Shown here piece by piece: positions 26,088 to 35,029 of a stretch of 64,000 bases of DNA (the stretch's first letter is position 1; every line of letters begins with the position of its first letter). Under the pieces are notes generated by a model. The model had not been told where the DNA came from, searched no databases, and saw only the letters and a program-made list of their open reading frames with translations. The DNA comes from Pseudohoeflea sp964511625 (lineage in GTDB: Bacteria > Pseudomonadota > Alphaproteobacteria > Rhizobiales > Rhizobiaceae), in NCBI GenBank assembly GCA_964511625.1, contig CAZEJG010000008.1, positions 1 through 64,000 of the forward strand, given 5' to 3'. A program made the translations under genes and the position numbers.

Positions 26088-27610
26088 GCGCGCGCCCTCC
26101 CGACCAGTTCGGACCGGCGGCCGGAATAGCTGCGATAGGTCTCCCTGACATCGCGGTAGAGATCGTACCAGCGGTCGTAATCCGCGCTTGCGACGGGGTC
26201 CGGCTCGTAGCGCGCAGAGACTGACGAGGTCCTGGCCTGCGCGGTGGCGAGATCAGGCCAGATACCCACGGCGACACCGGCCATCAGCGCGACGCCGGCG
26301 GCCCCGGTCTGCTCGGCGGTCGAAATCTCGATCGGCACCTTGCAGACATCGGCGAACATCTGCGCCCAGAAGGCGCTGCGCGCGCCGCCGCCGGTCAGCG
26401 TGAGAACGTCCTGACCGCCCGGCATCGCCTCGAAGCAGTCACGCGTCGCATAGGCCAGGGCCTCGTAGACCGCGCGCATGAGATGGTCGCGCGTCGTTTG
26501 GTTGCTCATGCCGAAGAAGGCGCCGCGGGCGCGCGGGTCGTAGAAGGGTGCGAGCACGCCGGCGGTGTTGACGTAAGGAAGAAGCAGGACGCCGTCCGCT
26601 CCGCGCGGGGTGGCGGCGACGCGTTCCTCCATGGCGCGGAAATCCCATTTGCCGTCCTCGGTCCGGATTCCGCCGAAATGGTCGAGGAACCAGTCCATGG
26701 TGATGGTGCCGGAGGTATTGGGGAGAATGCGCAAATAATTGTCGCCCGGCATGGCGAAGAGGAAGCCGAGCCCCGGCGGCTCGCGGCCTGGTTCATCGAC
26801 GATCAGCGAATTGAGGCAGGAGGTGCCGAGCACGGTGATCGCCTCGCCCGGGCGGCTGCCCCCTGCCCCGATGACGTTGGCGACCGCATCGCCGCAGCCG
26901 GTGATCACGGGCGTGCCAACCTTGAGCCCGGTCGCCTCTGCCGCGGCCGCCGTGATATCGCCGGCTATCGCGTCGGACGCGACGATCTCGGGCATCAGGT
27001 CGTCCCAGCCGTCCGCGCCGAGCAACGCCGCAAGCTTCGGCGAATGGGTCCGGGCGTCGATGTCACCCGGGACAAAAGAGACATCAGACGGATCGGTGGC
27101 GATCCTGCCGGTGAGCCGGAAGCGGAAATAGTCCTTGGCGCAAAGCACCGCACTTGCCTTGGGTCGAATGTCCGGCTCGTGCCGGTTGAGCCAGGCGAGG
27201 ATCATCAGCGTGATACCCGGCATCAGGCCGTTGCCGGAGATGGCGAAGGCCTCGTCGAGGACACCCTTGTCGCCGAGTTCGGTCAGCAGCGGCTGGGCGC
27301 GCTCGTCAGGCCAGCAGACGGCGTTGCGCAGGGCGTTGCCGTCGGCATCGATGATCCAGGCTCCGCCCATATGGGCGGCGATGCCGAGGGCCGCGATCTC
27401 GTCGGCCCGGATGCCGGCATCGGCGATCGCGCCGCGGATCGTCCGGCAGCAGGCCTGCCAGCTCGCTTCGGGATCTTCCTCGTGCCAACCCGGGCGCGGC
27501 GAGAGAACCTCCACCCGCTCTTCCGACGTGCCGACGGTCCGCCCGTCCTCGTCGAAGACGACGGACTTGACCATCGAGGTGCCCTTGTCGATGCCGAGGA
27601 GATAGCGCAT
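26084..27610 (-). CDS. FGGY-family carbohydrate kinase (first of two)
   Basis: This 508-residue kinase has YLLGIDKGTSMVKSVV, GCGDAVANVIGAG and LTGGGARSAFWAQM, the standard FGGY motifs. It is encoded 4 bases after the transporter ATPase, so import and phosphorylation are closely coupled. The substrate would be the imported sugar or polyol or its oxidised form. Two FGGY kinases next to each other in one operon is uncommon. Confidence 0.88.
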   Translation of the reverse strand: MRYLLGIDKGTSMVKSVVFDEDGRTVGTSEERVEVLSPRPGWHEEDPEASWQACCRTIRGAIADAGIRADEIAALGIAAHMGGAWIIDADGNALRNAVCWPDERAQPLLTELGDKGVLDEAFAISGNGLMPGITLMILAWLNRHEPDIRPKASAVLCAKDYFRFRLTGRIATDPSDVSFVPGDIDARTHSPKLAALLGADGWDDLMPEIVASDAIAGDITAAAAEATGLKVGTPVITGCGDAVANVIGAGGSRPGEAITVLGTSCLNSLIVDEPGREPPGLGFLFAMPGDNYLRILPNTSGTITMDWFLDHFGGIRTEDGKWDFRAMEERVAATPRGADGVLLLPYVNTAGVLAPFYDPRARGAFFGMSNQTTRDHLMRAVYEALAYATRDCFEAMPGGQDVLTLTGGGARSAFWAQMFADVCKVPIEISTAEQTGAAGVALMAGVAVGIWPDLATAQARTSSVSARYEPDPVASADYDRWYDLYRDVRETYRSYSGRRSELVGRARA

Positions 27611-27614
27611 GGCG

Positions 27615-28766
27615 TCAGCCGGCCTTCAGATCCGCAGTCGGGAGTGTTTCGGCCGCCTCGCCGAAGGCAATGGTCGCCTCGCTCATCGTATCGAAGGCAT
27701 AGAGCGCTGCTTGCGGCACGGCGACCATGACCTCCTCGTCGATCGCATAGTCGCGCTTGCGCGGATCGAGCGCCTGAACGGTCAGGTCGCCGACCTGCAT
27801 GGTCACCAACGTGACTTCGCCCAGCGGCTCGGCCACGTAGACGCGTCCGGTGATGCGGAAGGTATCCGGCGGAGGCGTTTCACCCTGCTTGACGACGACC
27901 ACCGCATGGGGACGGCAACCGACCAGCAGCTCACCGGATTTGTCCGCGTAACCCGTCGCCGAACGTGGCACGTCGACGTGGGCGCCGTTGAGCAGACCGG
28001 TAAACTTGCCGGCGCTTTCCTTGAGACCTTCCACCCGGAACAGGTTCATCGAGTGCAGGCCGAAGAACTGCGAGACGAAGGCGTTGACCGGACGGTTGTG
28101 GATCTCGTCGGGGCTACCGATCTGCTGCAATACGCCGTCACGCATGACCGCCAGCCGATCGGTCATCGTCATCGCCTCGATCGGATCGTGGGTGACGATC
28201 ACCGAGGTCGTACCCAGAGACCTCTGAAGACGCTTGAGCTCGCCGCGTAGACGGGCGCGCAGCAGCGTGTCCAAGTGGGCGATCGGTTCGTCGAGGCACA
28301 GGAGATTGGGGCGGCGGACGAGCGCGCGGGCAATCGCCACGCGCTGCTGTTGCCCGCCCGACATCTGCGAGGCACGGCGGTCGATCAGGTGGTCGATATG
28401 GAGCATGCGGGCGACGTCGCCGACCATCTCGTCCATTTCGGCCTTCGACTTGCCGCGGATCTTGAGCGGATAGGCGATGTTCTGCCGCGCGGTCATGTGC
28501 GGGTAGAGCGCGTTCTGCTCGAAGACCATGGCGATGTTGCGCTGCTGGGGTGTCTGGTCGGTAACCGAGACGCCGTCGAACAGGATGTCGCCCTCGGTGA
28601 CGGATTCGAGGCCCGCCAGCATGCGCAGCACCGAGGTCTTGCCGGAGCCCGAGGGGCCCAGCAAGCCGAAGAATTCGCCGTCCTCGATCTTGAAGGAAAT
28701 GTCCTTCACGGCATGGACGGCGCTGCCGTACCACTTGTTGACGTTCTGAAGTTCAATGGATGCCAT
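27615..28766 (-). CDS. ABC transporter ATP-binding protein (MalK/UgpC type)
   Basis: This 383-residue protein has Walker A GPSGSGKTSV, signature MSGGQQQRVAIARAL and Walker B LLCLDEPIAHLD. Residues after ~235 form the TOBE/regulatory domain found in MalK-type carbohydrate importers. It energises the two permeases encoded just upstream. The starting ATG lies 10 bases after the MalG-type stop. Confidence 0.93.
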   Translation of the reverse strand: MASIELQNVNKWYGSAVHAVKDISFKIEDGEFFGLLGPSGSGKTSVLRMLAGLESVTEGDILFDGVSVTDQTPQQRNIAMVFEQNALYPHMTARQNIAYPLKIRGKSKAEMDEMVGDVARMLHIDHLIDRRASQMSGGQQQRVAIARALVRRPNLLCLDEPIAHLDTLLRARLRGELKRLQRSLGTTSVIVTHDPIEAMTMTDRLAVMRDGVLQQIGSPDEIHNRPVNAFVSQFFGLHSMNLFRVEGLKESAGKFTGLLNGAHVDVPRSATGYADKSGELLVGCRPHAVVVVKQGETPPPDTFRITGRVYVAEPLGEVTLVTMQVGDLTVQALDPRKRDYAIDEEVMVAVPQAALYAFDTMSEATIAFGEAAETLPTADLKAG

Positions 28767-28776
28767 GGTCGTTACC

Positions 28777-29598
28777 TCAACGGCCGCCCAGCTCGATGGA
28801 GAACGAGCGGATGAGCAGTCTTTGCATGTAGTAGGAGAGCAGGAGCAACGGGCCGAAGGCGACGATGCCGATGGCGCCGAGCTGGCCCCAGTTGGGCTGC
28901 TGGAACAGGAAGAAGCTGGCGAGCGCCTTGGGCAGCGTGATCACGGCGTCTCCGGTCAGTACCAGCGAGAACAGGAACTCGTTCCAGGCGAAGATCATCG
29001 CCAGGATGCCGGCGGTCAAGACACCCGGCAGCGACAGCGGCAGGAGCACGTCGCGGAAAAGCTGGAACCAGGTGGCGCCGTCGACGCGCGCGGCCTCCTC
29101 GTAGGATTTGGGGATCTGCCGCATGAACTCGGCGAGCAGCCAGATGACCAGCGGAAGGTTCATGAAGGTGTAGACGATGATCAGCCCGCTATAGGTGTCA
29201 AAGAGCGAGAGTTCCTGGAACAGGAGATAGAAGCCGATGACCGGCACGATCGGCGGCATCATCCGGAGCGACAGGATGGTGAAGCTCAGCTGGCCATGGG
29301 GCGGAAAACGCCGGGCGAGCGCATAGGCGGCCGGAAAGCCGAGGATCAGACAGATCACCGTCGAGATCGACGAGACGATCAGGCTGTCCATGATGCCCTT
29401 GCCGCCGCCGATCTCCCAGCCTTCGGTGAAGTTCACCAGGGTGGCGGTTTCCGGCAGGATGGTGGGCGGATTGTTGAACAGTTCCTCATAGGGCTTGAAG
29501 GCGGTCAGGAGCAGCCAGAGCAACGGCGAGAGAACCGCGAACAGGATCAGGAGCAGCGCGAGATGGCGCAGGGCTTCATTGAAGACGGAACGGGACAT
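28777..29598 (-). CDS. ABC transporter permease (MalG type)
   Basis: This 273-residue membrane protein has about six hydrophobic segments. The EEAARVDGATWFQLFRDVLL segment is the cytoplasmic EAA loop that docks the ATPase. It begins within the stop of the MalF-type gene (TGATG) and forms the inner-membrane channel with that protein. Confidence 0.92.
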   Translation of the reverse strand: MSRSVFNEALRHLALLLILFAVLSPLLWLLLTAFKPYEELFNNPPTILPETATLVNFTEGWEIGGGKGIMDSLIVSSISTVICLILGFPAAYALARRFPPHGQLSFTILSLRMMPPIVPVIGFYLLFQELSLFDTYSGLIIVYTFMNLPLVIWLLAEFMRQIPKSYEEAARVDGATWFQLFRDVLLPLSLPGVLTAGILAMIFAWNEFLFSLVLTGDAVITLPKALASFFLFQQPNWGQLGAIGIVAFGPLLLLSYYMQRLLIRSFSIELGGR

Positions 29599-30551
29599 CA
29601 GCGGCTCACCCCTTCGTTGCCGGCGCTGCGGCGGCGGACCGCCGACAGGATGGCAGTGGTGCCAACGATCAGCAACACGAGCTGGATGATGCTCAACGCG
29701 CCCGCGCTGCCGAATTGGAAGCGGCTGAAGCCGACATCATAGGTGTAGTAGGCGAGATTCTGCGTCGAGGTGCCCGGGCCGCCCTTGGTGAGGATGTAGA
29801 TGATGTCGAACACCTTGAAGCTGTCGATGAAGCGCAGCACGAAGGCCACCACCATGTAGGGGGCGAGCATCGGCAGGATGATGTTGACGAAGGTCTGGAC
29901 CCGGTTCGAACCATCCACCTTCGCCGCCTCGAAAACGCGTGGCGGGATCGAGCGGAGGCCGGCAAGAAGGATGATCATGACGAGCGGGGTCCATTGCCAG
30001 ATATCGACGGCAACGAGTGTCGGCAGCGCCCAGTCCGGCGACTGCGCCCAGGCGGGCGGCTGGAAGCCGAGCGATCGCAGAAGCGCATTGAGCGGACCGT
30101 AGATCGGGTTGAGAAACAGGTTCCAGGAGAAACCGACGATGATCGGCGCCAGCATCATCGGGATCAGGAACAGCGAGGCGTAGATTTCCCGTCCGCGGGA
30201 GATCGAATTGATCAGCATGGCGAGCCCGAGGCCGCAGAGGATCTGCAGCGGAACGGCGACGAGCGCGAAGATGGCGGTGATGCCGAGGCTCGACCAGAAG
30301 CGCGCGCCGCTCATCAGCTTGGTGAAATTGTCGAAGCCGACCCATTCGATCGGGATCGGAATGGCCAGCTGATAGGACGTGAAGGACGCGTACAGCAGAT
30401 AGGCGAAGGGCCAGATCGACATCAGCGTCAGGAACACCAGCGCGGGGGCGAGCAGGATCATCGTCGAGCGGCGCTCGGCGGCTCTTTCCCGCTTCGCCCG
30501 GTCTCCAGCCGGTGGACGGCTGATCGTCAGTGTCGGTGCAATGTCAGTCAT
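29598..30551 (-). CDS. ABC transporter permease (MalF type)
   Basis: This 317-residue protein has a cytoplasmic N-terminus and about six membrane segments. Its EAA-like loop reads PPRVFEAAKVDGSN. It pairs with the following MalG-type protein in a carbohydrate or polyol importer. A 10-codon upstream frame with a strong ribosome site overlaps its start, suggesting coupled translation. Confidence 0.92.
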   Translation of the reverse strand: MTDIAPTLTISRPPAGDRAKRERAAERRSTMILLAPALVFLTLMSIWPFAYLLYASFTSYQLAIPIPIEWVGFDNFTKLMSGARFWSSLGITAIFALVAVPLQILCGLGLAMLINSISRGREIYASLFLIPMMLAPIIVGFSWNLFLNPIYGPLNALLRSLGFQPPAWAQSPDWALPTLVAVDIWQWTPLVMIILLAGLRSIPPRVFEAAKVDGSNRVQTFVNIILPMLAPYMVVAFVLRFIDSFKVFDIIYILTKGGPGTSTQNLAYYTYDVGFSRFQFGSAGALSIIQLVLLIVGTTAILSAVRRRSAGNEGVSR

Positions 30552-30576
30552 CGAATTTCCGGAAAATGTCCGTCAT
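30544..30576 (-). CDS. Ten-codon leader frame overlapping the MalF-type start
   Basis: ATG at 30576 has GGGGAGC close upstream, better than the site before the real permease start. It encodes MTDIFRKFDD and stops 5 bases beyond the permease ATG, in another frame. It probably serves translational coupling; a function for the peptide is not implied. Confidence 0.35.
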   Translation of the reverse strand: MTDIFRKFDD

Positions 30577-30599
30577 GGCGCTCCCCGGGGAGCAGCATC

Positions 30600-30631
30600 G
30601 GATGGGGCGGCCGCATCGTGCCGCCCCATCC
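30600..30631 (-). promoter_or_regulatory. Intercistronic stem-loop between binding protein and permease genes
   Basis: Eleven-base perfect arms (30600-30610 and 30621-30631) enclose a 10-base loop. The stem lies between the binding-protein stop and the permease start, with no T tract. Such hairpins typically protect the binding-protein part of the mRNA, so it is made in excess over the permeases. Confidence 0.6.
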
Positions 30632-30646
30632 GCCGTTCTGGGGAGG

Positions 30647-32143
30647 TCAGCTCCAGTAGCCGTTCGAGATCATCCGCTGGCGGTACTCGTCGTAGTGAGC
30701 GATCTGCCGTTCGCGGTTGAAGAGCTCGGTGGTTTCCTCGAACTCGGATTCCATCGCCTTGAGCGCTTCTTCCGAAGTGGCCTGCCCGGTGATGGCACGC
30801 TGGACGTGCTGGATCATCGAGGCCAGATACTGGTTGGTGCCCGGGATCGAAATGTCGAGATAGGCCTTCTTGCTGTCCAGAAGTTCCTTCGACACCGAGG
30901 CGAAGTTCTCGGCGAAGCCCGATTCCGCCTGCAGCGGGAAGGTGCTCGTGGGCTCGTTGAACATGCTCATCCGCCACGGATCCATCAGCGACTGCGAGAA
31001 GGTTTCGGCGACCCAGCGATTGGCGTTGGCCGACTGCTGGATCCAGGCGATCGCCTGGAAGGCGCCTTCCTTGTTGGACGAATTCTTGGCGATGCCCATC
31101 GCACGGCCGTAAGGCAGAACCGTCACCTCACCCCAGCTCGGGGCGCACTTGATCTTGTCGGCGACCTTGGAGATCGACGGATCGGCAGCACCCTTCGGCA
31201 TGTCGGTCCACCAGTTGGCCTGAGCGACGCGACCGTCGAAGAAGATCTGGCGACCGACATCCCACGGCATGGCGTTGGCGAGGTCGGACGGCATGAACTT
31301 CGTGACTTCGCGATAGCGGTCGAGCGCGGCAATCGCCGTGTCGTTGACCAGCTTCGGCTTCATTTGCTCGTCGAAGAGTTCGCCATAGCGTTCGCCCTTC
31401 TCCGCGCCAGCCTGGACAAGCTGGTTGATGAAGAAGGCATAGACGAAGTAGCTCGTCACCTCGACGGCGCCGTAGAGATCCTGATCCGGACGGGTGAAGA
31501 ACTCGGCCGTATCGCGATACTGGGTCCAGTCCTTCGGCGCCCCGAGCTCGTAGCCGTATTTCGCCTGGAAGGCCTTCATCTCGTCCGCGTTCTCGAACAA
31601 GTCGGTACGGAAGGTGTTGATGAAGAGGTCGCCGTCGATCATCACGCCGACGGTCTTGCCCTCGTAGATGTTGAGAAGCTGGAACGGCTTGGCGATGTCC
31701 GAGAAGTTGAGATCCTCGAGGGTGCCGACCTCTTCGAGCGGCGTCAGGAACGGACCGAAATCGCCGGTGAAGTTGGGCCAGAAGTCGAAAGCGTCGAAAC
31801 GCGCCTCGCCCTGCCGAAGCGCCAGCAGGTTCTGGTCGTACATGTTGCCCAGTGGATAGGACAGGAACTCGACCTCGGTTCCGGTCGCCTCGCGGAACTC
31901 CTTGGCGAACTCCTTGAGGATCGGGGTGAAGGCGCCGCTGTCGAGGCCGACCTTGACCTTGCCGCCGGCGGCGTGACCCACCGACCCCAAAACACCACCG
32001 AAGGTACCGAGTGTGGCCGCCGCGCCGAACAGCGAGGCTCGGCGCATCAGTTCACGACGGGAAATAAGGCCCTTGGTGTCGATGCTCGACAGCTGATCGA
32101 GGGCGTAGGTCTCGGCGCAGGTGCGCCTCTTGAGAATTTTCAT
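30647..32143 (-). CDS. ABC transporter substrate-binding protein, Tat-exported
   Basis: This 498-residue protein has an unusually long N-terminal lead. The Tat motif SRRELMRRA is followed by a hydrophobic stretch ending near AHAAGG, so it is exported folded. The mature part (VKVGLDSGAF...) is an extracellular solute-binding protein of family 1. It is the first gene of the long operon, with an AGGGAGGAG ribosome site. It captures the sugar, polyol or related substrate for the permeases. Tat export may mean a bound cofactor or fast folding; the ligand is unknown. Confidence 0.88.
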   Translation of the reverse strand: MKILKRRTCAETYALDQLSSIDTKGLISRRELMRRASLFGAAATLGTFGGVLGSVGHAAGGKVKVGLDSGAFTPILKEFAKEFREATGTEVEFLSYPLGNMYDQNLLALRQGEARFDAFDFWPNFTGDFGPFLTPLEEVGTLEDLNFSDIAKPFQLLNIYEGKTVGVMIDGDLFINTFRTDLFENADEMKAFQAKYGYELGAPKDWTQYRDTAEFFTRPDQDLYGAVEVTSYFVYAFFINQLVQAGAEKGERYGELFDEQMKPKLVNDTAIAALDRYREVTKFMPSDLANAMPWDVGRQIFFDGRVAQANWWTDMPKGAADPSISKVADKIKCAPSWGEVTVLPYGRAMGIAKNSSNKEGAFQAIAWIQQSANANRWVAETFSQSLMDPWRMSMFNEPTSTFPLQAESGFAENFASVSKELLDSKKAYLDISIPGTNQYLASMIQHVQRAITGQATSEEALKAMESEFEETTELFNRERQIAHYDEYRQRMISNGYWS

Positions 32144-32196
32144 GCTTCTCCTCCCTGGATGAAAGCGCCGTCCTCCAACGGCACTAAACCTAGACG

Positions 32197-32284
32197 ATTG
32201 TCATAACTCTGATTGCAATTGTCTTAGTTCTTGAGTACGGTAATTGACCTATTGACCTAATACAAGAATTATATTGTCATACTC
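32197..32284. promoter_or_regulatory. Divergent promoter region with two sets of direct repeats
   Basis: Between the divergent binding-protein and MocR-type genes, ATTGACCT occurs twice in tandem (32243-32250 and 32251-32258). A second motif, ATTGTCATA(A)CTC, occurs at 32197-32209 and 32273-32284 in the same orientation. Direct repeats are the usual operator form for MocR-type regulators. The second copy lies directly before the regulator ATG, where no ribosome site is seen, so the mRNA may be nearly leaderless. Confidence 0.45.
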
Positions 32285-32286
32285 GA

Positions 32287-33663
32287 ATGATCGCAGACCT
32301 GGTACAATCGAACATCAAACCCCGCTACAAGGCGATCGTCGCCGCCGTCATAGAAGGCGTGGCGCAGCGCAAGATCCCGGTCGGCCAGAAGCTGCCGCCG
32401 CAGCGCGAACTGGCCCATCAGCTGGGCATCGCCATCGCCACTGTCGGGCGCGCCTACAGCGAACTCGAACAGCTGGGCGTCGTTACCAGCCATGTCGGAC
32501 GCGGCACCTATATCTCTGAAATAAAACCGAAATATGCGGCATCGGAGCCCGATACAGGGCAATCCATCGACATGCAGACCTATCGTGTCCCCGTGGCCGA
32601 CATTCCCGGCCTCGTGGCCGAGACACTGCGGTCGATCGCAGCCGAGGACGCGGCCGCACTTCTCCTCGAGAACTGCCCGACGCAGGGCGATTTTGCCCAT
32701 CGCGAGGCGCTGGCGAGCTGGCTGTCGCTGTCGGGCGTCAATGCCGGCCCCGACCAGATCATTGTCACAAATGGCGGCCAGCATGCGGCCATGTGCGCGC
32801 TGTCGACGATCACCCATCCCGGGCAGACGATCGCCACCGAGGAACTGACCGATCCGCGCATGAAGGCGGTGGCCGGCTATCTCGACCGACAACTGGCCGC
32901 GGTGAAGATCGACGCCCAGGGCATGCTACCCGACGCGCTGGAAGCCGTCTGCAAGGGCGGACGGCGGATATCGGCGATCTACTGCACGCCGCGCAACCAG
33001 AACCCGACCAATGCGGTTCTGCCCTATGAGCGCCGGGTGGCGATCGCCGAGATTGCCGAGCGCTACGACATCCCGATCATCGAGAGCGACATCTACGGCA
33101 CGCTAAGGCAGGAGAAGGAGCCGCCGATCTTCGCAATCGCACCGCACCGCACCCATTTCGTCACCAGTCTCGGCCGGATCGCCGGTCCGGGAATGAAGGT
33201 CGGCTGCCTCGTCTCACCGCCCGAAAGCGTGCTCCGGAGCCAGTCGGGCGTCGGCATGTCGACGGGCGCGTCCTCGCGCCTGCAGGCGGAGATCGCCGCG
33301 CGCTGGATCAGGCAGGGCCACGTCAACCGGATGATGAACTGGCAGCAGACGGACGCGCTGCGCCGGGTCTCCCTCTTGTCGGCCTACCCGACGCTGGCGC
33401 AGGCGTTCAGCCTGCCGACCAGCCCGCATATCTGGCTGCCGCTGCCCGACCCCTGGCGCAGCGAGGAATTCGTCGATACGGCCGCTGCGCACGGCATCGC
33501 CATCGCTCCGACCCACAGTTTCGTGGTCGGACGGCGGGAAGTGCCCCACGCAGTCCGGATCGTCATCGGCGCGCCGGAGACGATCGACACGCTCAAGACA
33601 GGCCTCGACCGGCTCGAACGCATTCTCCAGAACCCGCCCCGCCCGCATGGACGCGCAGCCTGA
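32287..33663 (+). CDS. MocR-type GntR regulator with aminotransferase-like domain
   Basis: This 458-residue protein has an N-terminal GntR winged helix (LPPQRELAHQLGIAIATVGR, residues ~36-55) and a fold-type I aminotransferase-like effector domain. PTNAV, IIESDIYG (D268, Y270) and SLGRIAGPGMKVG match cofactor-region motifs of MocR proteins. In that last motif the residue usually Lys, which forms the Schiff base with PLP, is Arg (R297). The protein may therefore bind no PLP, or sense a ligand differently. Divergent from the 16-gene operon, it is its likely regulator. The SDR and phosphatase genes follow on the same strand. Confidence 0.85.
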   Translation: MIADLVQSNIKPRYKAIVAAVIEGVAQRKIPVGQKLPPQRELAHQLGIAIATVGRAYSELEQLGVVTSHVGRGTYISEIKPKYAASEPDTGQSIDMQTYRVPVADIPGLVAETLRSIAAEDAAALLLENCPTQGDFAHREALASWLSLSGVNAGPDQIIVTNGGQHAAMCALSTITHPGQTIATEELTDPRMKAVAGYLDRQLAAVKIDAQGMLPDALEAVCKGGRRISAIYCTPRNQNPTNAVLPYERRVAIAEIAERYDIPIIESDIYGTLRQEKEPPIFAIAPHRTHFVTSLGRIAGPGMKVGCLVSPPESVLRSQSGVGMSTGASSRLQAEIAARWIRQGHVNRMMNWQQTDALRRVSLLSAYPTLAQAFSLPTSPHIWLPLPDPWRSEEFVDTAAAHGIAIAPTHSFVVGRREVPHAVRIVIGAPETIDTLKTGLDRLERILQNPPRPHGRAA

Positions 33664-33699
33664 ACCGATCCGTTACGGCTGCTGAAACGTATTCAGACC

Positions 33700-34410
33700 A
33701 TGCAGGTCATGAAATCGCTCAGAGACGGCTATACGGCAATCGTCATCGGCGCCACCGGCGGCATCGGCTCCGCCCTGGCCGAGGTGCTGTCAGGTGATCC
33801 GGCCTGTGCGCAGGTGGTCGGCTACGCGCGCAGCGGGCCCCGGACAATCGACGTTACCGACGAAGATGCCGTCCGTGCTGCCAGCCGGAACTTCGCCGAC
33901 GACTTCGGCGAGGCGGACCTGATCTTCAACGCGACCGGCGCTCTCGTCATCGACGACGTTCCGCCCGAGAAGACGATCAGGCGGCTCGATCCCGCCGCCA
34001 TGGCCAGGCACTTCCAGCTCAACGCCATCGGGCCGGCACTGCTGATCAAGCATTTCGCGCCGCTTTTGCCGCGCGACCGACGCGGTCTCTTTGCCTCGCT
34101 CTCGGCGCGGGTCGGCTCCATCGGCGACAACGGACTGGGCGGCTGGTACTCCTACCGGGCCGCGAAGGCCGCTCAGAACCAGATCATCCGCACCGCGTCG
34201 ATAGAGCTCGCCCGCACCCACCCGCAGAGCGTGCTGGCCGCGCTTCACCCGGGAACCGTGGCGACGGGGCTTTCGGAGCCCTTTGCCGCCGATCGCGACC
34301 GACTGACGCCGCACGCATCCGCCGAGAAGCTTCTCTTGGTCCTCGACGGACTGAGCGCCGAGGAGACTGGTTGCTTCTTCGATTACAAGGGAGAGACGAT
34401 CGAATGGTAA
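33700..34410 (+). CDS. SDR-family oxidoreductase
   Basis: This 236-residue protein starts at the ATG at 33700 or, three codons later, at 33709. IGATGGIGSALAE is the NAD(P) motif, and SLSARVGSIGD with YSYRAAKAAQ the catalytic region. It resembles the short SDRs of the CsgA/C-factor type. It follows the regulator by 36 bases and overlaps the next gene's ATG, so the three may be one unit. The substrate is unknown. Confidence 0.8.
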   Translation: MQVMKSLRDGYTAIVIGATGGIGSALAEVLSGDPACAQVVGYARSGPRTIDVTDEDAVRAASRNFADDFGEADLIFNATGALVIDDVPPEKTIRRLDPAAMARHFQLNAIGPALLIKHFAPLLPRDRRGLFASLSARVGSIGDNGLGGWYSYRAAKAAQNQIIRTASIELARTHPQSVLAALHPGTVATGLSEPFAADRDRLTPHASAEKLLLVLDGLSAEETGCFFDYKGETIEW

Positions 34411-35003
34411 TCTCAACGCAACACTTCGAAGAAGTTTTGGATCTTGCTACCAGCGTACTACGTTGGTCGTTTCTCGCCCTCGGGCTGGCTCTTGCCGCAG
34501 CCATGCCGGCCGCCGCCAATGACTGGGACGCGCTCGATCAGCCGGGCGCACTCGCCATCATGCGGCACGCGCTGGCGCCCGGCACCGGTGATCCCGGAAA
34601 CTTCGAACTCGGTGACTGCACCACCCAGAGAAACCTCAGCGAAAACGGCCGCGCCCAGGCCCGGCGCATCGGCGAGGCCTTCCGGGAGCGCGGCATCAAT
34701 TTCGACCGGGTTCTGACCAGCCAGTGGTGCCGCACCACGGAAACGGCCGAGCTTCTCGCGCTCGGCCCCGTGGTCGGGACGCCGGAACTCAACTCGTTCT
34801 TTCGCAATTCCTCGGCGCGGGACAGCCAGACGCGCGACTTGCGCGACCTGATAACGGAGACCGACGACCGGCTGATGATGGTGACCCACCAGGTCAATAT
34901 TTCCGCACTGACCGGCCAGTTCACCCAATCGGGAGAAGTTCTGGTCATCCGACCCACGGAGACCGGCGTCGAGGTGATTGGGAGCATCCTGATCGCGCCG
35001 TGA
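34404..35003 (+). CDS. Secreted histidine-phosphatase-superfamily protein
   Basis: The ATG at 34404 overlaps the SDR stop and gives 199 residues. A hydrophobic stretch (LALGLALAAAMPAAA) after an unusual ~20-residue lead acts as a signal peptide. ALAIMRHAL carries the RH catalytic motif, LTSQWCRTTETA the second Arg, and MMVTHQVN the second His. The family removes phosphate from small molecules or proteins, here in the periplasm. The long lead before the signal suggests the true start might be a later codon. Confidence 0.8.
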   Translation: MVISTQHFEEVLDLATSVLRWSFLALGLALAAAMPAAANDWDALDQPGALAIMRHALAPGTGDPGNFELGDCTTQRNLSENGRAQARRIGEAFRERGINFDRVLTSQWCRTTETAELLALGPVVGTPELNSFFRNSSARDSQTRDLRDLITETDDRLMMVTHQVNISALTGQFTQSGEVLVIRPTETGVEVIGSILIAP

Positions 35004-35029
35004 CAGGCGCCTGATCCCGCTCGATGAGC

